Below are positions 12,384-23,975 of a stretch of 64,000 bases of DNA, piece after piece; within the stretch, counting starts at the first letter, position 1, and every line of letters starts with the position of its first letter. The stretch spans positions 969,007-1,033,006 of the forward strand of contig NW_006500347.1 in NCBI RefSeq assembly GCF_000471905.2, read 5' to 3'. The stretch is from Amborella trichopoda (lineage: Eukaryota; Streptophyta; Magnoliopsida; Amborellales; Amborellaceae). Position numbers and translations under genes: made by a program. The notes beneath the pieces were generated by a model. That model worked only from the letters and a program-made list of their open reading frames with translations, did no database searches and was not told the origin of the DNA.

Positions 12384-15300
12384 TTTTCTAAATTTATGTA
12401 TAGATAAAATGTTTATTAAAAAGAATTTGTTTTTTTTTTATTCTTTATTATTGTTACAATCTTTTTTCAATTAATTAGGGTCCGCTGTACCAATTTTGCT
12501 TTGCTATTTTGCTCTAGCAAGAGCCATAGCTATAAGTTCTCAAATCCTTTAAAGCTTATTTTCAATCACGTGCTTTTCGGTTATCTTTTGCCCTTTTCGA
12601 GCTTTCTATTGGAACTAACTTGTATCTCTTAACAAGTGTTGTACTAGGTCTGTGTCACACATGATCAGCCCATCTAAGTTTTCTCTCTTCCATCTTATCG
12701 TCAATTGGTGTTATACTTAAATTTTTTCGTTTGCATTCATTTTGAATTCTATCTCTTCTTGTCTTGCTACTCATCGACATCTCCCGACACTCATTTTATA
12801 GGTATATTTTTTTGTCCATCTAACCGTCCCATAGAGCAAAGCTGGTCTCACGGTTGTCTTAAGTTGCCCTTCATTTTCATTCGTATGCGATGTTCACGTA
12901 AAATTCTGGTTACAGATTTCTACTTCGCCCAATCGGATTTAATTCTGTGTACGACATCTTTCTCAATTTCTCCATTTTTTTGGATTATCGATCAAAGATA
13001 TTGAAAGCGCGATCTTTTTGGTTCTTTTTCAACTCTCTCTTTTCTACTCCTATTATTACTAAACTTGTATTTCAAATACTCTATCTTAAATTTTATGATT
13101 AAATTTTTCCTTTTTTGAGTAAATTTTATTAGATATTACCGAATAAAGACTAAGGGGGAATTTCTTGTTTTTTCTTTTTTACATTTGAAAGCCTATATTT
13201 TGTAATTTGGGGATATATAAAGTATTTATGAAAAAGAGTTCATAAAAAATTTTAGAAGATGTTGCCGGATAAATTAGCAACAAATATATTTATCGTGGGA
13301 GGGAAAAGAGATTGAACAGGTTTGAAAAATTGGTTCTTCAAAATGTGTAGTCCTGTCAAATAAGTAACCTTCCTGAATCCATTTTCGAAGGGTCCCACTT
13401 TAACCTATGTATATTTGTAAAAATTTTGTAAAAGAAGTATTTATTATTGGAGGAGATAAGAGATTGAATTGGATCAATAGGTAGAATACCTTAAAACTCC
13501 CATTTTGCAGGTTTCCCATAACTAGGTATTACAGACTCAGTAGAGTGCTATCCAAACCCTTCAATGGATAACTTACCTTGTAGTGTCTCTCTACAGTGTC
13601 TCACTCTTATTGAATGCCATGCAACACTACTCTCTCACTTAGTTCGAATAGATCCAAAAGCATTGAACGAAATTTGATTGGCGTAATCAATAGTTTAACT
13701 CAGAGATTTAAAAAACGGATCGGCGATCAAGATTGAGCATTGTAAAAATCGGTCCAAATCGATGAATCGGCGGTTTGGATCGCGGTTTTACTGTGCAATC
13801 AAGGATTTGGTATTGAGGCGAGAGACCAATTTGCATGGAAGAGTTAAAGGGTTTGAACGTTAAAGTTTTGTCATCTCTTATAAATGTCATTGAAAGGGGT
13901 ATTCGAAAAGCCCCTTCTTATTGGGTTTTATTTTATTTTATTTTGTATATTTTTTTTTGATAATTACACAGAGAAATGATTCTTTATTTATGGTAGAAAT
14001 GAAACTCAAGATGGCACATTATGTGTCTATGTGTATGTGCGTGCGATGTATCTTGAAGCATTCACTCGAATATGTCATGTATATCTCCAACCGTTGGTGA
14101 ATAGGGTTATCAACTACATGGAAATCTGCATATTCCCACAATCTTTTAAGTGATTTTTCTGCTTTAATTTTTCTACTCCTCTGTTCCATTTCTTTGGTGA
14201 TTTATGATTCTTTTACTTTTCTTGAATTGCAAAGAATGATTTGTTCCTTATATTCATAAATTGTCTGGTCATTTGCCACCTGCAAACTGTTCCTCTTTGT
14301 TATTGGAATTCTGATGATGTTTCTACTTTTGCAAATAAGTTGAACAGAATCCTCCTTAGGCCAAGTTCAAATTTGGCCTGGTAATTCAGACTTTTGGATC
14401 GAATCAAAATTTCATATGTTGTACAAAGTAGAGTACTAAACAGTGTTTTTAATTTTAAAGTTTTGATTGAACCCATTTAGAGTTTCTAAGGAACTCAATT
14501 TCTGGATTGACCATGGCTTACTTTTGGAGTCAAACAGAGCTCATCTTCAACTTGAACGCAAAGGATGATGGTCCTACTCCCTTTGAACTATTAAATGCCA
14601 CTAAATATTCAAAAAAACAAGAAGAAGTATTAAATGCAACTAACTAGGTAATAAAAACACTATGCACTCTAGATGAAGCAAACACACCTTCAGGATACAA
14701 CCAACCTTGGTGAAGCACCATACGCTCTCTTAGTTGCACTTTTTCGAAACCCTTGAAAATCACAACTTCTTTATTGATTTTGTTTTCAGATTGGTTGAAA
14801 TCTTCATCAACTTTGATTTGAAACAAATTTTACTGAGAACCATCGATTATGGCTCAAGAAATTGCAAGATTTTGTTTGCCTGTAGTGAACGAGCCTCCTA
14901 GGCCCGATGATTTTTTTTTGCCTATGAAGGAGAGTGACAACCGAAATTTTTTCCAACTATTTGGAGTTGGCTATAGAGTTAGCTACATGAATTTTGATCC
15001 ACCATTCAAATTTTACGAATATCAATTAAAAAAAAATCAAAATTCAAAATGGCTTATATATAATTTTTAAGGGAATATTGCACCAATCAAGCTTTCACGT
15101 GCCAGAATTGACACATTGGCACGAGAAGATACCACATGTCTAACCACATAGGTGCATGTGTGCGTCATCATACCATTACACATGGATACAAAAGAGACAA
15201 AATGTGGGTAACAATGCAAAGAAAACTTAGACATGTTAACCAGGTTTACTGTAATCAAGCTGGCTAACTGACTGCGGGTAACTGTCAAATTGGTCCGAAT

Positions 15301-15578
15301 TTCGATCATGCTATTACTCGTGATCACTTGGGACTTAAAGTTTCATTCAAAGAAACCAATATGAATTTTTATGATCTTTAAACCAATGTTGTCAAATTGG
15401 TTTCAACTAAATTACCTCATAATAGTAACCCCAATTAAATTATGGTTTACAACTATTTGTATACAGAGGTTTAATCACCAGAATCCTTGCTTTCTTAAAG
15501 TTCCTCTAACCTTGAATTAAGGGAAAATTTGATAATTTAAAAAAGAGATATCTTAGTGAAATATAGATAAAAAACTAA
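12384..15578. other. Intergenic, no gene recognised
   Basis: AT-rich sequence. 13700-13830 has short direct repetitions of atcggcggtt-type words. A 73-codon open frame at 14849-15070 (starting MAQEIARFCLPVVNEPP) shows no domain I know and no neighbouring exons, so it is not called as a gene. Confidence 0.5.
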
Positions 15579-15963
15579 GGAAAAAGTTTATATAAGGTTG
15601 CAACCTTAAAATGTAGATGCATCTCAAAAATCTATTGGAAAGGTGGTTTTAATGTTGAAAACCCTCTAATTGATCATCTCGATATCGAGATGTATGAATA
15701 TTCAAAAAAAAAAAAGTTTTTGTCCTAAAAATAGTACATCTTGTAACGCATTATCTAGACCGTCCATTTTCAAGATTTTCATATGTTTATATATCTACTA
15801 GATTTTAACCATTTTTGGAGTTTAAAATTTTCTAATTAGATATGAAAATAGTTTTTAAGATAATCCTAAGAATTTTTTACAACAAAATTATATGTTATAA
15901 TAATTTTTGGAGGTGTGCCTTAATTGGATTGTTTAAGGTTGCAACCTTACAGAAACCGCACCC
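15579..15963 (+). mobile_element. Mutator-like MITE, family member b
   Basis: 385 bp. The left end is GGAAAAAGTTTATATAAGG and the right end is CAGAAACCGCACCC. Both ends carry the perfect 16-bp palindrome TAAGGTTGCAACCTTA (15593-15608 and 15934-15949). The flanking 9-mers AAAAACTAA (15570-15578) and AAAAAATAA (15964-15972) match at 8 of 9 positions, fitting a Mutator-type 9-bp target duplication. Confidence 0.8.
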
Positions 15964-16093
15964 AAAAAATAATCCTCTAATGTTTATTGGATATTTTAAC
16001 CTCCTTCATGGTATTGCTAGAAGATTTTATCCCTTAAATCTTCTAAAAAATAATCCTCTAATGTTATTGGATATTTTAACCTCCTTCATAGCC
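15964..16093. repeat. Tandem duplication of about 46 bp
   Basis: The words aaaaaataatcctctaatg and attggatattttaacctcc recur at 15964-16010 and 16045-16090, separated by about 34 bases. It directly abuts MITE copy b. Confidence 0.8.
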
Positions 16094-16734
16094 TCAAATT
16101 TAATAAGAACTTACTTGTTTGCATTTTCATGATATCAAGAGCCATAGAGTGGACCAATTGGAGATTATTGGATGTTTCTATTTAACTTCCACGCAAGATG
16201 GGAAGAGGATATGGTTGAAAAGAGGTTGGCTAAATTATTAAACCCAAAAATGGTAGCCACTGCAAGCATAATGTCAATCAATGTCTTGATTTGTTTTCTT
16301 ACTGTGACCATACACATAAAAAGTTAGCAAAATTATTGAACTTGGGATCTCTATGGCCACAATTATACTCCATGGCTGGCATGAGTTCACGTGACATTTT
16401 TATCGGTACGAACCATGTATATATATGGAATCCATGCTAAGAGTTATCAAAAGTTTTGAATTTCAAATTTCATATTGCTGTACACTTTCTAATCTAGTTG
16501 GACAAGCATTATAAATTTTTTATTTTTGTTAAATAGATCTCCACAATCAAAGGATTACAACCTCATATATCTTTTATAAATACCCTACGATTGGGTAATA
16601 CAATGTATTGGAAAATGATTCAGCAAAAAATGTTACAAAGTTTAACAAGATTACGATTCGATAATACCTAACGTGTCTACTGTTCTCACCAACCTGCAAC
16701 ATATTTATAAGATTACCATTGTTCCATCGTTGTG

Positions 16735-17370
16735 CATTCTCAACTTGCTATAACTTCTCCAAAACCGGTTCAAGATGTTCGCTATCTAATAAGTGTTGTC
16801 ATATCCTATGTTAGACTTTCAGCCCCTTGTAAAACTTTTGCTACTACCATTTCTACCACAACTAAACCTACTTCTTTCAAACAAGCATCTATTGATCCTA
16901 ATTGGAGAGAAACAATGAGCAAAGAGATAATTGCATTAGAAGCCAATAATACAGGGTCCTAGGTTGAACTTCCCTTGGAAAACAACCCAATATCTTGGAA
17001 GACTAAAAACAACATACAATTTTACTATCATTTGTAAAAGTAGAGTATCATTCCATGACAGTTGCATATTGTACTTGGCTAAAATACATATTCTCTGATC
17101 TTGGTATTCCTCATAATGGCTCTATGATGTTTTATTGTGACAATAAATCAAGTCTTCCATGAGCAAACCAAACATATTAAACTTAATCGTCATCTAGTTC
17201 GATAGAAAATTCAACAGGGTCTAATTTGTACTGCTCATGTTCCAACTAGTTCTCAACGACCTAAAATATTCACAAAAGCTCTTAGGAAATATCAATTTCA
17301 GTTTCTTTCAAGTTGGGTGATCTCAATGTTTACACTCCAACTTTAAGGGAAGTGCTGGAAGTCACCAAAT
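16735..17370 (+). mobile_element. Ty1/copia remnant with internal deletion
   Basis: 16735-16960 encodes the start of RVT_2 (PTSFKQASIDPNWRETMSKE, then ALEANNTGS). It passes directly to RNase H and C-terminal sequence at 17040-17340 (GIPHNGSMMFYCDNKSSLP, then LGDLNVYTPTLRE), so most of the reverse transcriptase is missing. A purine tract AAGGGAAG precedes TGCTGGAAG at about 17344, consistent with the polypurine tract and the first bases of a 3' LTR. Stops and frameshifts are present. Confidence 0.75.
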
Positions 17371-17419
17371 TTTTTGAATTGAAATTCAAATCTTGAATTT
17401 CAAATTTTGTATTGATGTT

Positions 17420-18411
17420 AAGGGAAGTTCTATCCTCCCTCTACCATCCAGCCGTCCAATTTTGATCAAGAGAGCCACTCACCGTTTGATCTTAGATCTG
17501 ACGTCTCAAAGTATTTTATTTTTAGTTTTTTTTTTTTTGGGCAAATTGTATGAGTATGAAATTTGGTACATGCCATCTTCTCATTTGGGTGCACCTATAA
17601 AAAATATTAAAACTCATTTTTCATAAAATATAATGACCAAAATACCCCTTGAAACATTCAAGGGTATTTTGGTCATTTTATTTTATTGAAAATATTTTTT
17701 ATATATATTTTTCACTAGTGCGAGTTTAATAGAGGAATGGATGTCCAAAATTTTGTGTCAAAATAGTTTATAGAAAAAAATTAAAAATAAAATAGTGCAG
17801 AGACGTGATATTGTGATTGAGGCAATCTTAGCCCTCCATTCAAAAATAGAAGGTTGGATAAAGGGGAGGATAGAACTTCTATGTTGTAGGGGGAGCATAA
17901 AAATCAGCGTAAAAATCTTTCTATGCTCCCCCTACAACATAAAAGTTCTATCCTCCCCCTTATCCAACCATCCAATCTGAATGGGGGGCTAAGATTGCCT
18001 CAATCACAATATCACGTCACTACACTACTTTATTTTTAATTTATTTTTCTATAAACTATTTTGGTACCAAATTTTGGACGTTCATTCCTCAATTAAGCTT
18101 GCACTAAAGAAAAATATAAAAAAATATTTTTAATAAAATAAAATGACCAAAATACCCCATAAAGATTCAAGGTGTATTTTGGTCATTATATTTTATCGAA
18201 AAATTATTGTTAATATTTTTAATAAGTGTGTCTCAATGAGAAGATGACAAGTACCAAATTTCATATTAAAAAAATTTGTATTAAAATAATTAAAAATAAA
18301 ATACTTTAAAATGTCGGATCTAAAATAAAATAGTGAGTAACACTCTTGATAAAAAAAATGGACGGTTAGATGGTAGAACAAAGATAGAACTTTTATGTTG
18401 TATGGAGAACT
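17420..18411. mobile_element. Large fold-back: two head-to-head copies of a MITE
   Basis: Almost the whole interval is an inverted repeat centred near 17908, with arms of about 480 bp. Examples of matched arm sequence: GTTCTATCCTCCCTCTACC (17427) with GTTCTATCTTTGTTCTACC (reverse complement of 18390), and gacgtgatattgtgattgagg with its complement near 18005. Each arm itself has inverted ends (GTTCTATCCTCC), so the simplest reading is two 480-bp MITEs joined in opposite orientation. A second small dyad around gaccaaaataccc lies within each arm. Confidence 0.8.
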
Positions 18412-18478
18412 AGCTTTCCCCTTATAAAAATGTCACATGAAGTTAAGCCAATGCAGGACCCATGCAATATGAGTGTGA

Positions 18479-18592
18479 CCATCAAACGTCCCAAGTACAA
18501 TAATTTCTTAAGTATGTGTGGCCATCAAACGTCCCAAGTACAATAATTTTTAAAGTATGTGCGGCCATCGAAAGGTCCCAAGTACAATGATT
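18479..18592. repeat. Three tandem 43-bp units
   Basis: Units starting ccatcaaacgtcccaagtac at 18479 and 18522 and, changed, at 18565. Confidence 0.85.
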
Positions 18593-18825
18593 TTTTTCAA
18601 CTTTTTCATTGTTTTCCATTGTAATGAGAAAAAACACAAAAAAAACAAAATTATTTGAAACCCCCAAATATGGACCTTTTAAGCATTTTATTTTTAGTTC
18701 AACATTTCAACATATTTATTTCCAAAATCAATTTTCTAGCTAATACCCACAACATAAAAACTTTATTTTTATTTTTTTTACGAAAATACCATTCCCTTAC
18801 ATAACAAATTATTTTTGTTGGAGAA

Positions 18826-19082
18826 GGCAGTTCGGCATTTAAAAGAGGCAATCTGTCGTTTAGAAGAGGCGGTCCAACGATTATTTTGCTGAAATGGGTG
18901 GTCCGACGTTTCATTGTGACGGTCTAGGGAATGGAGAAATAGGTAGTCCGAAGTTTTGAAATAACGGTTCGGCATTTTGAAGGGACAGTTCGACGTTTTA
19001 AAGTAGCGGTACGACATTTTGAAGGGGCAGTCCAGCATTTTAAAATGAGTAGTCCGGTATTGTACAAGTGCGGTCCGATCGT
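18826..19082. repeat. 21-bp minisatellite, about 12 units
   Basis: The unit is approximately ggcggtccgacgttttgaaa(g), nearly always 21 bases and occasionally 22-29. Because 21 is a multiple of three, overlapping minus-strand frames stay open and read as heptapeptide repeats (for example SKCRTAT). No start context or homology argues for a real protein. Confidence 0.85.
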
Positions 19083-20187
19083 TTTTTTTTTATTAGGATC
19101 TGAAAATGATTTGTTATGTATAGGAAGGGTGTTTTTGTGTATTAGCAATTAAAAGAAAACGAACTTTTTGTATCAGGGTATTAGCTAAAAAAGTCGGTTT
19201 TGAAAAAAAATATATTTAGGTGTAAAAAACCTATATTTGAAGGTTTTAAGCAATTTTTCCAAACATTTTTTTGGAGCAATTCAATGGGAAATACATTTCA
19301 TTACCACCACAACCCCAACCCCAGAAGTGAGAACATTGATTGACATTATGCTTGCAGTGGCCACGTTTTTTGTGTCTCATAATTTGGCCAACATCTTTTC
19401 AAATATTTCATCTTTCCATTTATCTGGTTTTTTAATTAGTTAATAGTTTTTAAATTGATAATGGAAACACAACGTGCAACTGAAATATGATGTGTGCTAC
19501 CACCACAATCTGAGCCCCTTCCCTACACTCAATGTCTCTTGATATCATGAAAGCGTAAACAAGTAAAGTCATATTAAACTTGATGTAAAGATCAAAAAAC
19601 AAAAAACAAAAAAACAAAAAGGAAAAAAAAAAAAAGAAAGAAAGAAAGAGAAAAGAAAAGAGAAAAAAAAAGAAAAAAAGACGAAGAAGAGATAGGTATC
19701 TAAAAGGCATGCTAGATATTTATTAGGACATTTAGTTCCCAAAGACCACTTGTGAATAGGAAAAAGATATTTATTAGGACATTTAGTTTCCCAGAGACCA
19801 CTTGTGACTAGGAAAAAGAAAATTTCCAATAAAGTTAACACGCACATTTAAACCAAGAAATTGCCTAGGTGGAGGATAATGGGATTTTTGGCTGAATTAC
19901 GGAGTTTGGAAGACCTATCATGAATGAGGAAATTGGAATCTTTCTCTTAAAAAATCATAATTAACTCAAGAAGACAACTTGGAAAAAAAACAAGGGATAG
20001 ATCCAATATTTCAAACATTGTACTACCTAATATTAAAGCGGTCGGATGTTTGAAACATCACATTAACTCATAATTTTGGTTATCTAATATCCGGGTTATC
20101 TGAGAACCCTAGAGTTAACTTAAAAAAACAGTCATGTGTTACCAATATTGAACTAAGATTCGACCTGGAAGCAAAACTAAATACATT
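19083..20187. other. Intergenic with simple repeats
   Basis: Contains an A/G-rich run at 19590-19690 (aaac and gaaa motifs) and a 54-bp tandem duplication around 19710-19820 (atttattaggacatttag and accacttgtga twice). No gene recognised. Confidence 0.6.
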
Positions 20188-20196
20188 TTAAAAAAA

Positions 20197-20589
20197 GGAT
20201 GTGGTTTCTATAAAATTGCAACTTTAAACAATCCAATTAAGGCGCACCTCCGAATTTTATCATAACATGTAATTTTAGTGTAAATAATTCTTAGGAATAT
20301 CTGAAAATCTATTTTCACATCTAATTAAAAAAAAAATTTAACTGTAAAAATGGTTAAAATCAAGTAGATCTATAAACATATGAAAATCTTGAAAATAGGT
20401 GGTCTAAATAATGTGTTGTAAGTTGCACTATTTATAAGACTCAAATTTTTTTTTTTTTTTTTTTAATAGTCATGTATCTCGACGACCAATTAGAGGTTTT
20501 TCAACATTAAAACAACCTATTCCAATAGATTTTTGTTGTGCATCTTTAAATCTACATTTTAAGGTTACAACCTTATATAAATTTTGTCC
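20197..20589 (-). mobile_element. Mutator-like MITE, family member c
   Basis: 393 bp, opposite orientation to a and b. The end at 20197 reads GGATGTGGTTTCTATAAAATTGC. The other end, read from the opposite strand, is GGACAAAATTTATATAAGGTTG. It is flanked by a perfect 9-bp duplication TTAAAAAAA (20188-20196 and 20590-20598). Confidence 0.85.
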
Positions 20590-20929
20590 TTAAAAAAAAC
20601 ACACACAAAAAAATGAAAGAAAAAAAAAAAGTCAGAGACTTCGACCTCACCATAAATTTGGGATAATATGAAGTGTCCTCTGGTTCTACAAATATTTACA
20701 GGTTTCTCCATAAGCTTCACTTTTGTTTTTGTTTTTTTTGTAATAACATCGTTTTCAACCGCAAATTTCTCCGTTTTAACATTTCCCACCAAAGAGGGCA
20801 CGTGAAGTGCCAGATAGCAGTTAGTTACAGACGTTTCTAAAATATTTTTTTTTAATGGAAAAAGCAATATTTGGAACACGTTCTAAAATATTTTCACAAG
20901 CAAATCAGATAGTAAAGACGGTCGTGCGC

Positions 20930-21300
20930 CAAAAAAAAGTGGCAACGGACCGGACCGGACCCAGACCCGGTGAATAGACTCCACTTGCATCCGGGTATGG
21001 GTCTAAAAAGTGGACTCGGTGGGTTAAGTTCGGGCCCAAATTGCCATTTGGATTTGGATCCAAATTGCTATTTGGGTTTGGGTGTATGTCCAATCCGATC
21101 CGATCAAGTCTGGGTCTCAATCTGAATCCCATATATATGAAATATATTTAAATATATAGATATTTTAATTTTTTTCAATCGAGTTTGGCTCTGGCTCTAG
21201 GTCCAAGTCTGGGTCCCATAATATTTTTATATTTTTTAGGTTTGGGTCCCTGTCCAGCCGAATCTGAACCCGGACAAACCTAGATTTGACACAACCTTTT
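20930..21300. mobile_element. Possible hAT-like block of degenerate GGGTC/GGACC repeats
   Basis: Composed of degenerate gggtttgggtc and ggaccggaccc words. The left edge GTGGCAACGG and the reverse complement of the right edge, GTTGGCAAAAGG, resemble hAT-type termini. No target duplication was found. It could instead be a simple degenerate repeat. Confidence 0.35.
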
Positions 21301-21753
21301 GCCAACCCTTAAAATCATGGGTCAGACATCATTTGTGAGAAGAGTTGTGTTGATTTTTATTTGGACACGGTTTCTATACGACCAGCCCGCATACTATAAA
21401 AATACAGGCTTGGAAATAAATACAGAAAAGGCCGTAACCCAGTGTTGTTCCTGCCTATGCAAGGCCTCAGGAGGGCCTTGGAAATAAATATATTTTTTAA
21501 AAATAATTTGATCCTAATTTTAAAGAATATATAATCTTTAACATGGAGATCATGAATATGATTTATTTTTTTTTAAAATTAAAAATAATAATTATATTAG
21601 ATGGACCACCTATTTCCACTCATCTTTAAGATGAATGCTTTTGAACGGCATATTGATCCAGTCCACATGAAACAATTTTCTTTTTTATCCAATCAATGAA
21701 ACGGTACAACATTCTAGGATATTTTTCTGGGCGTCGCATGTGGCGGTTAGGCC

Positions 21754-21760
21754 TATAAAA
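21754..21760 (+). promoter_or_regulatory. TATA box of dioxygenase copy 1
   Basis: TATAAAA, 61 bases ahead of the first ATG (21822) of the pseudogene. It is the only such box close upstream. Confidence 0.55.
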
Positions 21761-21812
21761 AGATGGGGCGACGTCCAAGCATTTGAATCCTCTGAGGGAT
21801 AGTAAGCATTTT

Positions 21813-21903
21813 GAGAGAGAGATGGCGTGTGTCATAGCTGCAAGCTATATTGAGGCATGAGAGAGAGATGGCGTGTGTCATAGCTGCAAGCTATATTGAG
21901 GCA
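21813..21903 (+). repeat. 46-bp tandem duplication over the start codon of dioxygenase copy 1
   Basis: The 5' leader and first 12 codons occur twice, with ATGs at 21822 and 21868, 46 bases apart. The first copy reads M plus 11 residues and stops at TGA 21858-21860. Only the second ATG opens the dioxygenase frame. Confidence 0.9.
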
Positions 21904-23740
21904 CCCCAGTTCAGGTCGAAGCCATTGATTCCGGTGGCGGCGGACAGCTTCCCTGTGATCGACCTGTCTCCTATGTTATTAGAGAAGGATTGTCGTGAGC
22001 CAAAGGCCATGGAGAAACTGGTGAACCAAGTCAGGAGAGCTTTAAAAGAGTGGGGAGCCTTTCATGTCATAAACCATGGCGTCCCTCTGCAAGTCATCCC
22101 AAACATGAGGGCGAAGTTGGCCTAGTTCTTTGCTCAGACCCTTGAAGAGAAACAAAAGTTTGTGAGGGACATTCTGAGCCCCTCCGACTACCATAATCAG
22201 GATTGCCACTACAAGGACTGTTGTGAAGTTTATGATTATTTGCTCAACAGTTCTTGCCAAAAGCCGGAGAATCCACTGGGATTCGCATAATGAGATCATC
22301 TCTCCAAATAGATCCATTCACATGCATATGATACATGTGTAATTTTGTTCGAAGGTCACAATCTCCTTTAGTCTGTTTGATATAAAATTGAACCGTTGAC
22401 GGTGCGCTGTTCAAAAAACAATTTTATTGGATTTTGAACTCCGTGAATAGCGCTTGTCCCACCGCACCATTTTACATCATGCTGCTAAAGATCATTGTGA
22501 CCTTCTTGTAACTTGATAAATGTTCTTTTTTTGTCGAAAAATAGCATACATGCCTTTTTTCTCTTTATCTAAACAAGGCACTCTTTGAACCTTGGTGGTG
22601 AGTGATTTATAGTGCATAGGGCCATATATTTACCGTCTTTTTTCTAACCAAAAGAATTTTAAAAATGAATAATATCATACATTAGTAGTGTATGGTAAAT
22701 CTTACCTTGTATATATATTTGTTATCAGGATTGGACTGGTCAACAAACCAATAAGGGGCCCAATCGTAAAAACAAATTCAATCGTTAGTCAAACTGAGTG
22801 GATAATATTTTGAAAATTTTAGAAATTTTTTAGAAAATATATCATGCAATATGAAATATATTATGAAAAGAAAATGAGCAAACCGATAAAGAAAAGATAG
22901 CTTGACGGACCTAATATTGATCTTGTTTTGTATTATGAGCAAAACTGATTTTTACTTTAGAAGACCAAGTTGAAATGATTGGCTGTCAGGTTCGATGTCC
23001 CATTAACATCAACATGTATAGCGGTAGAGAATCTATAGAGTTGAGAGCATATTTTACTCTCGGCCAAAAGTGAGAAATAATTTGATCTGTATATACAGAG
23101 AAGCATGCGAGGCACATGCAAAAGCCACAGAAGCTAGGGTTCAAGATTTTGGAGCTCATAGCTCTGAGCTTGGGACTTCCCGCAAAGAAATTCCACCCTT
23201 TCTTTGAGAACCATGGCAGTTACATGCACATGAACCACTATCCTCCATGCTCCAACCCAGAGCTTGCCTTGGGTAAAGGATTGCACACAGACCTCTCTGC
23301 CGTTTCGGTCCACATCGAGGACAATGCTGGTGGCTTCAAGATCAAACAGAATAATGGAAATTGGGCTACGGTGAAACCCCTTTCGGGTGCATACGTCGTC
23401 AACACTGGAGATGCCATGAGGGTAACGCAGAATCTGTCTCCCTCCTCTATCTTTCCTATCTATATCTCTAGGCATATCTTTGGGGGTTATTAACATTTTA
23501 CAGGTTTTTACTAATGACCGAATTGAGAGTGTAGTACACAAAGTGATGGTAGGTGGGGAGGAAAGGTATTCAGTAGTTCTCGCAATTGAACCCACTCGCA
23601 ATGCGATTATTGAGCCTTTAGAGGAGTTCGTGAATGAGGAGAACCCTCCCAAGTACAAGGCTTTTATGTGGGAGAAACTGTCCACCTCTCGGAAGCTGAG
23701 TGAATTTGTGAAGTCGGATGTGAAAACTCTGGGAGCATAA
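21822..23740 (+). pseudogene. 2-oxoglutarate/Fe(II) dioxygenase (At3g19000-like), copy 1, broken
   Basis: Three exons on the plan of the At3g19000/At3g19010 group: 21868-22286, 23099-23421 and 23504-23740 (stop TAA). The DIOX_N domain is in exon 1 (FPVIDLSPM, then EWGAFHVINHGVP). The Fe/2OG domain spans exons 2-3: MNHYPPCSNPELALGKGLHTD has the HxD iron ligands, the distal histidine is in ESVVHKV, and the 2OG-binding R-x-S is in ERYSV. Lesions seen: TAG at 22123-22125 where copy 2 has a glycine codon; the expected intron-1 donor GT is AT at 22287-22288; a 2-base deletion near 23131 shifts exon 2; and a decoy 12-codon ORF sits ahead of the true start. Introns of 0.81 and 0.08 kb. Substrate unknown; the family oxidises small molecules in the cytosol. 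An inverted paralogue lies at 43617-47092. Confidence 0.9.
22287..23098 (+). other. Intron 1 of dioxygenase copy 1, with MITE-like segment
   Basis: 22350-22515 has inverted ends (gaaggtcacaatctcc and gatcattgtgaccttc), resembling the MITE family at 47461 and 55490. The counterpart intron of copy 2 (about 46410-46570) contains a related segment. The remainder is AT-rich. Confidence 0.5.
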
Positions 23741-23975
23741 GCCCCTTCTCTTTGAGCCCTCAATCCCTCTTTGTGTATATGTACACATGTATATCTTATT
23801 GTTTGTCTGTTTCTCTATCTCTTATTAAGGTGTGAATGAGTCCCTTGTGTCCTACATATGGACAACTAAAGGGCTTTGTATCTTCTTAGGAAGGAGTCGT
23901 CACTTGTTTGGAGAGGTATGGGGTAGTATTTACTTAGGATGTTTGATGTGCATATGATCTTGTGCTTTTCAACCC
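23741..23975 (+). other. 3' UTR/flank shared with dioxygenase copy 2
   Basis: Similar to the reverse complement of 43390-43616 (for example gagccctcaatccctct and tacatatggacaact), so the duplicated unit included at least 235 bases after the stop. Confidence 0.8.

Noticed and set aside
14849..15070. 73-codon ORF starting MAQEIARFCLPVVNEPP
   Set aside because: No known domain, no neighbouring exons, AT-rich codon pattern; too little to call a gene.
18826..19082. CRISPR-like regular spacing of short repeats
   Set aside because: Units are contiguous 21-mers with no unique spacers, in a plant nuclear context.
23134..23763. 209-codon minus-strand open frame
   Set aside because: Antisense of dioxygenase copy 1 exons 2 and 3; no independent homology.
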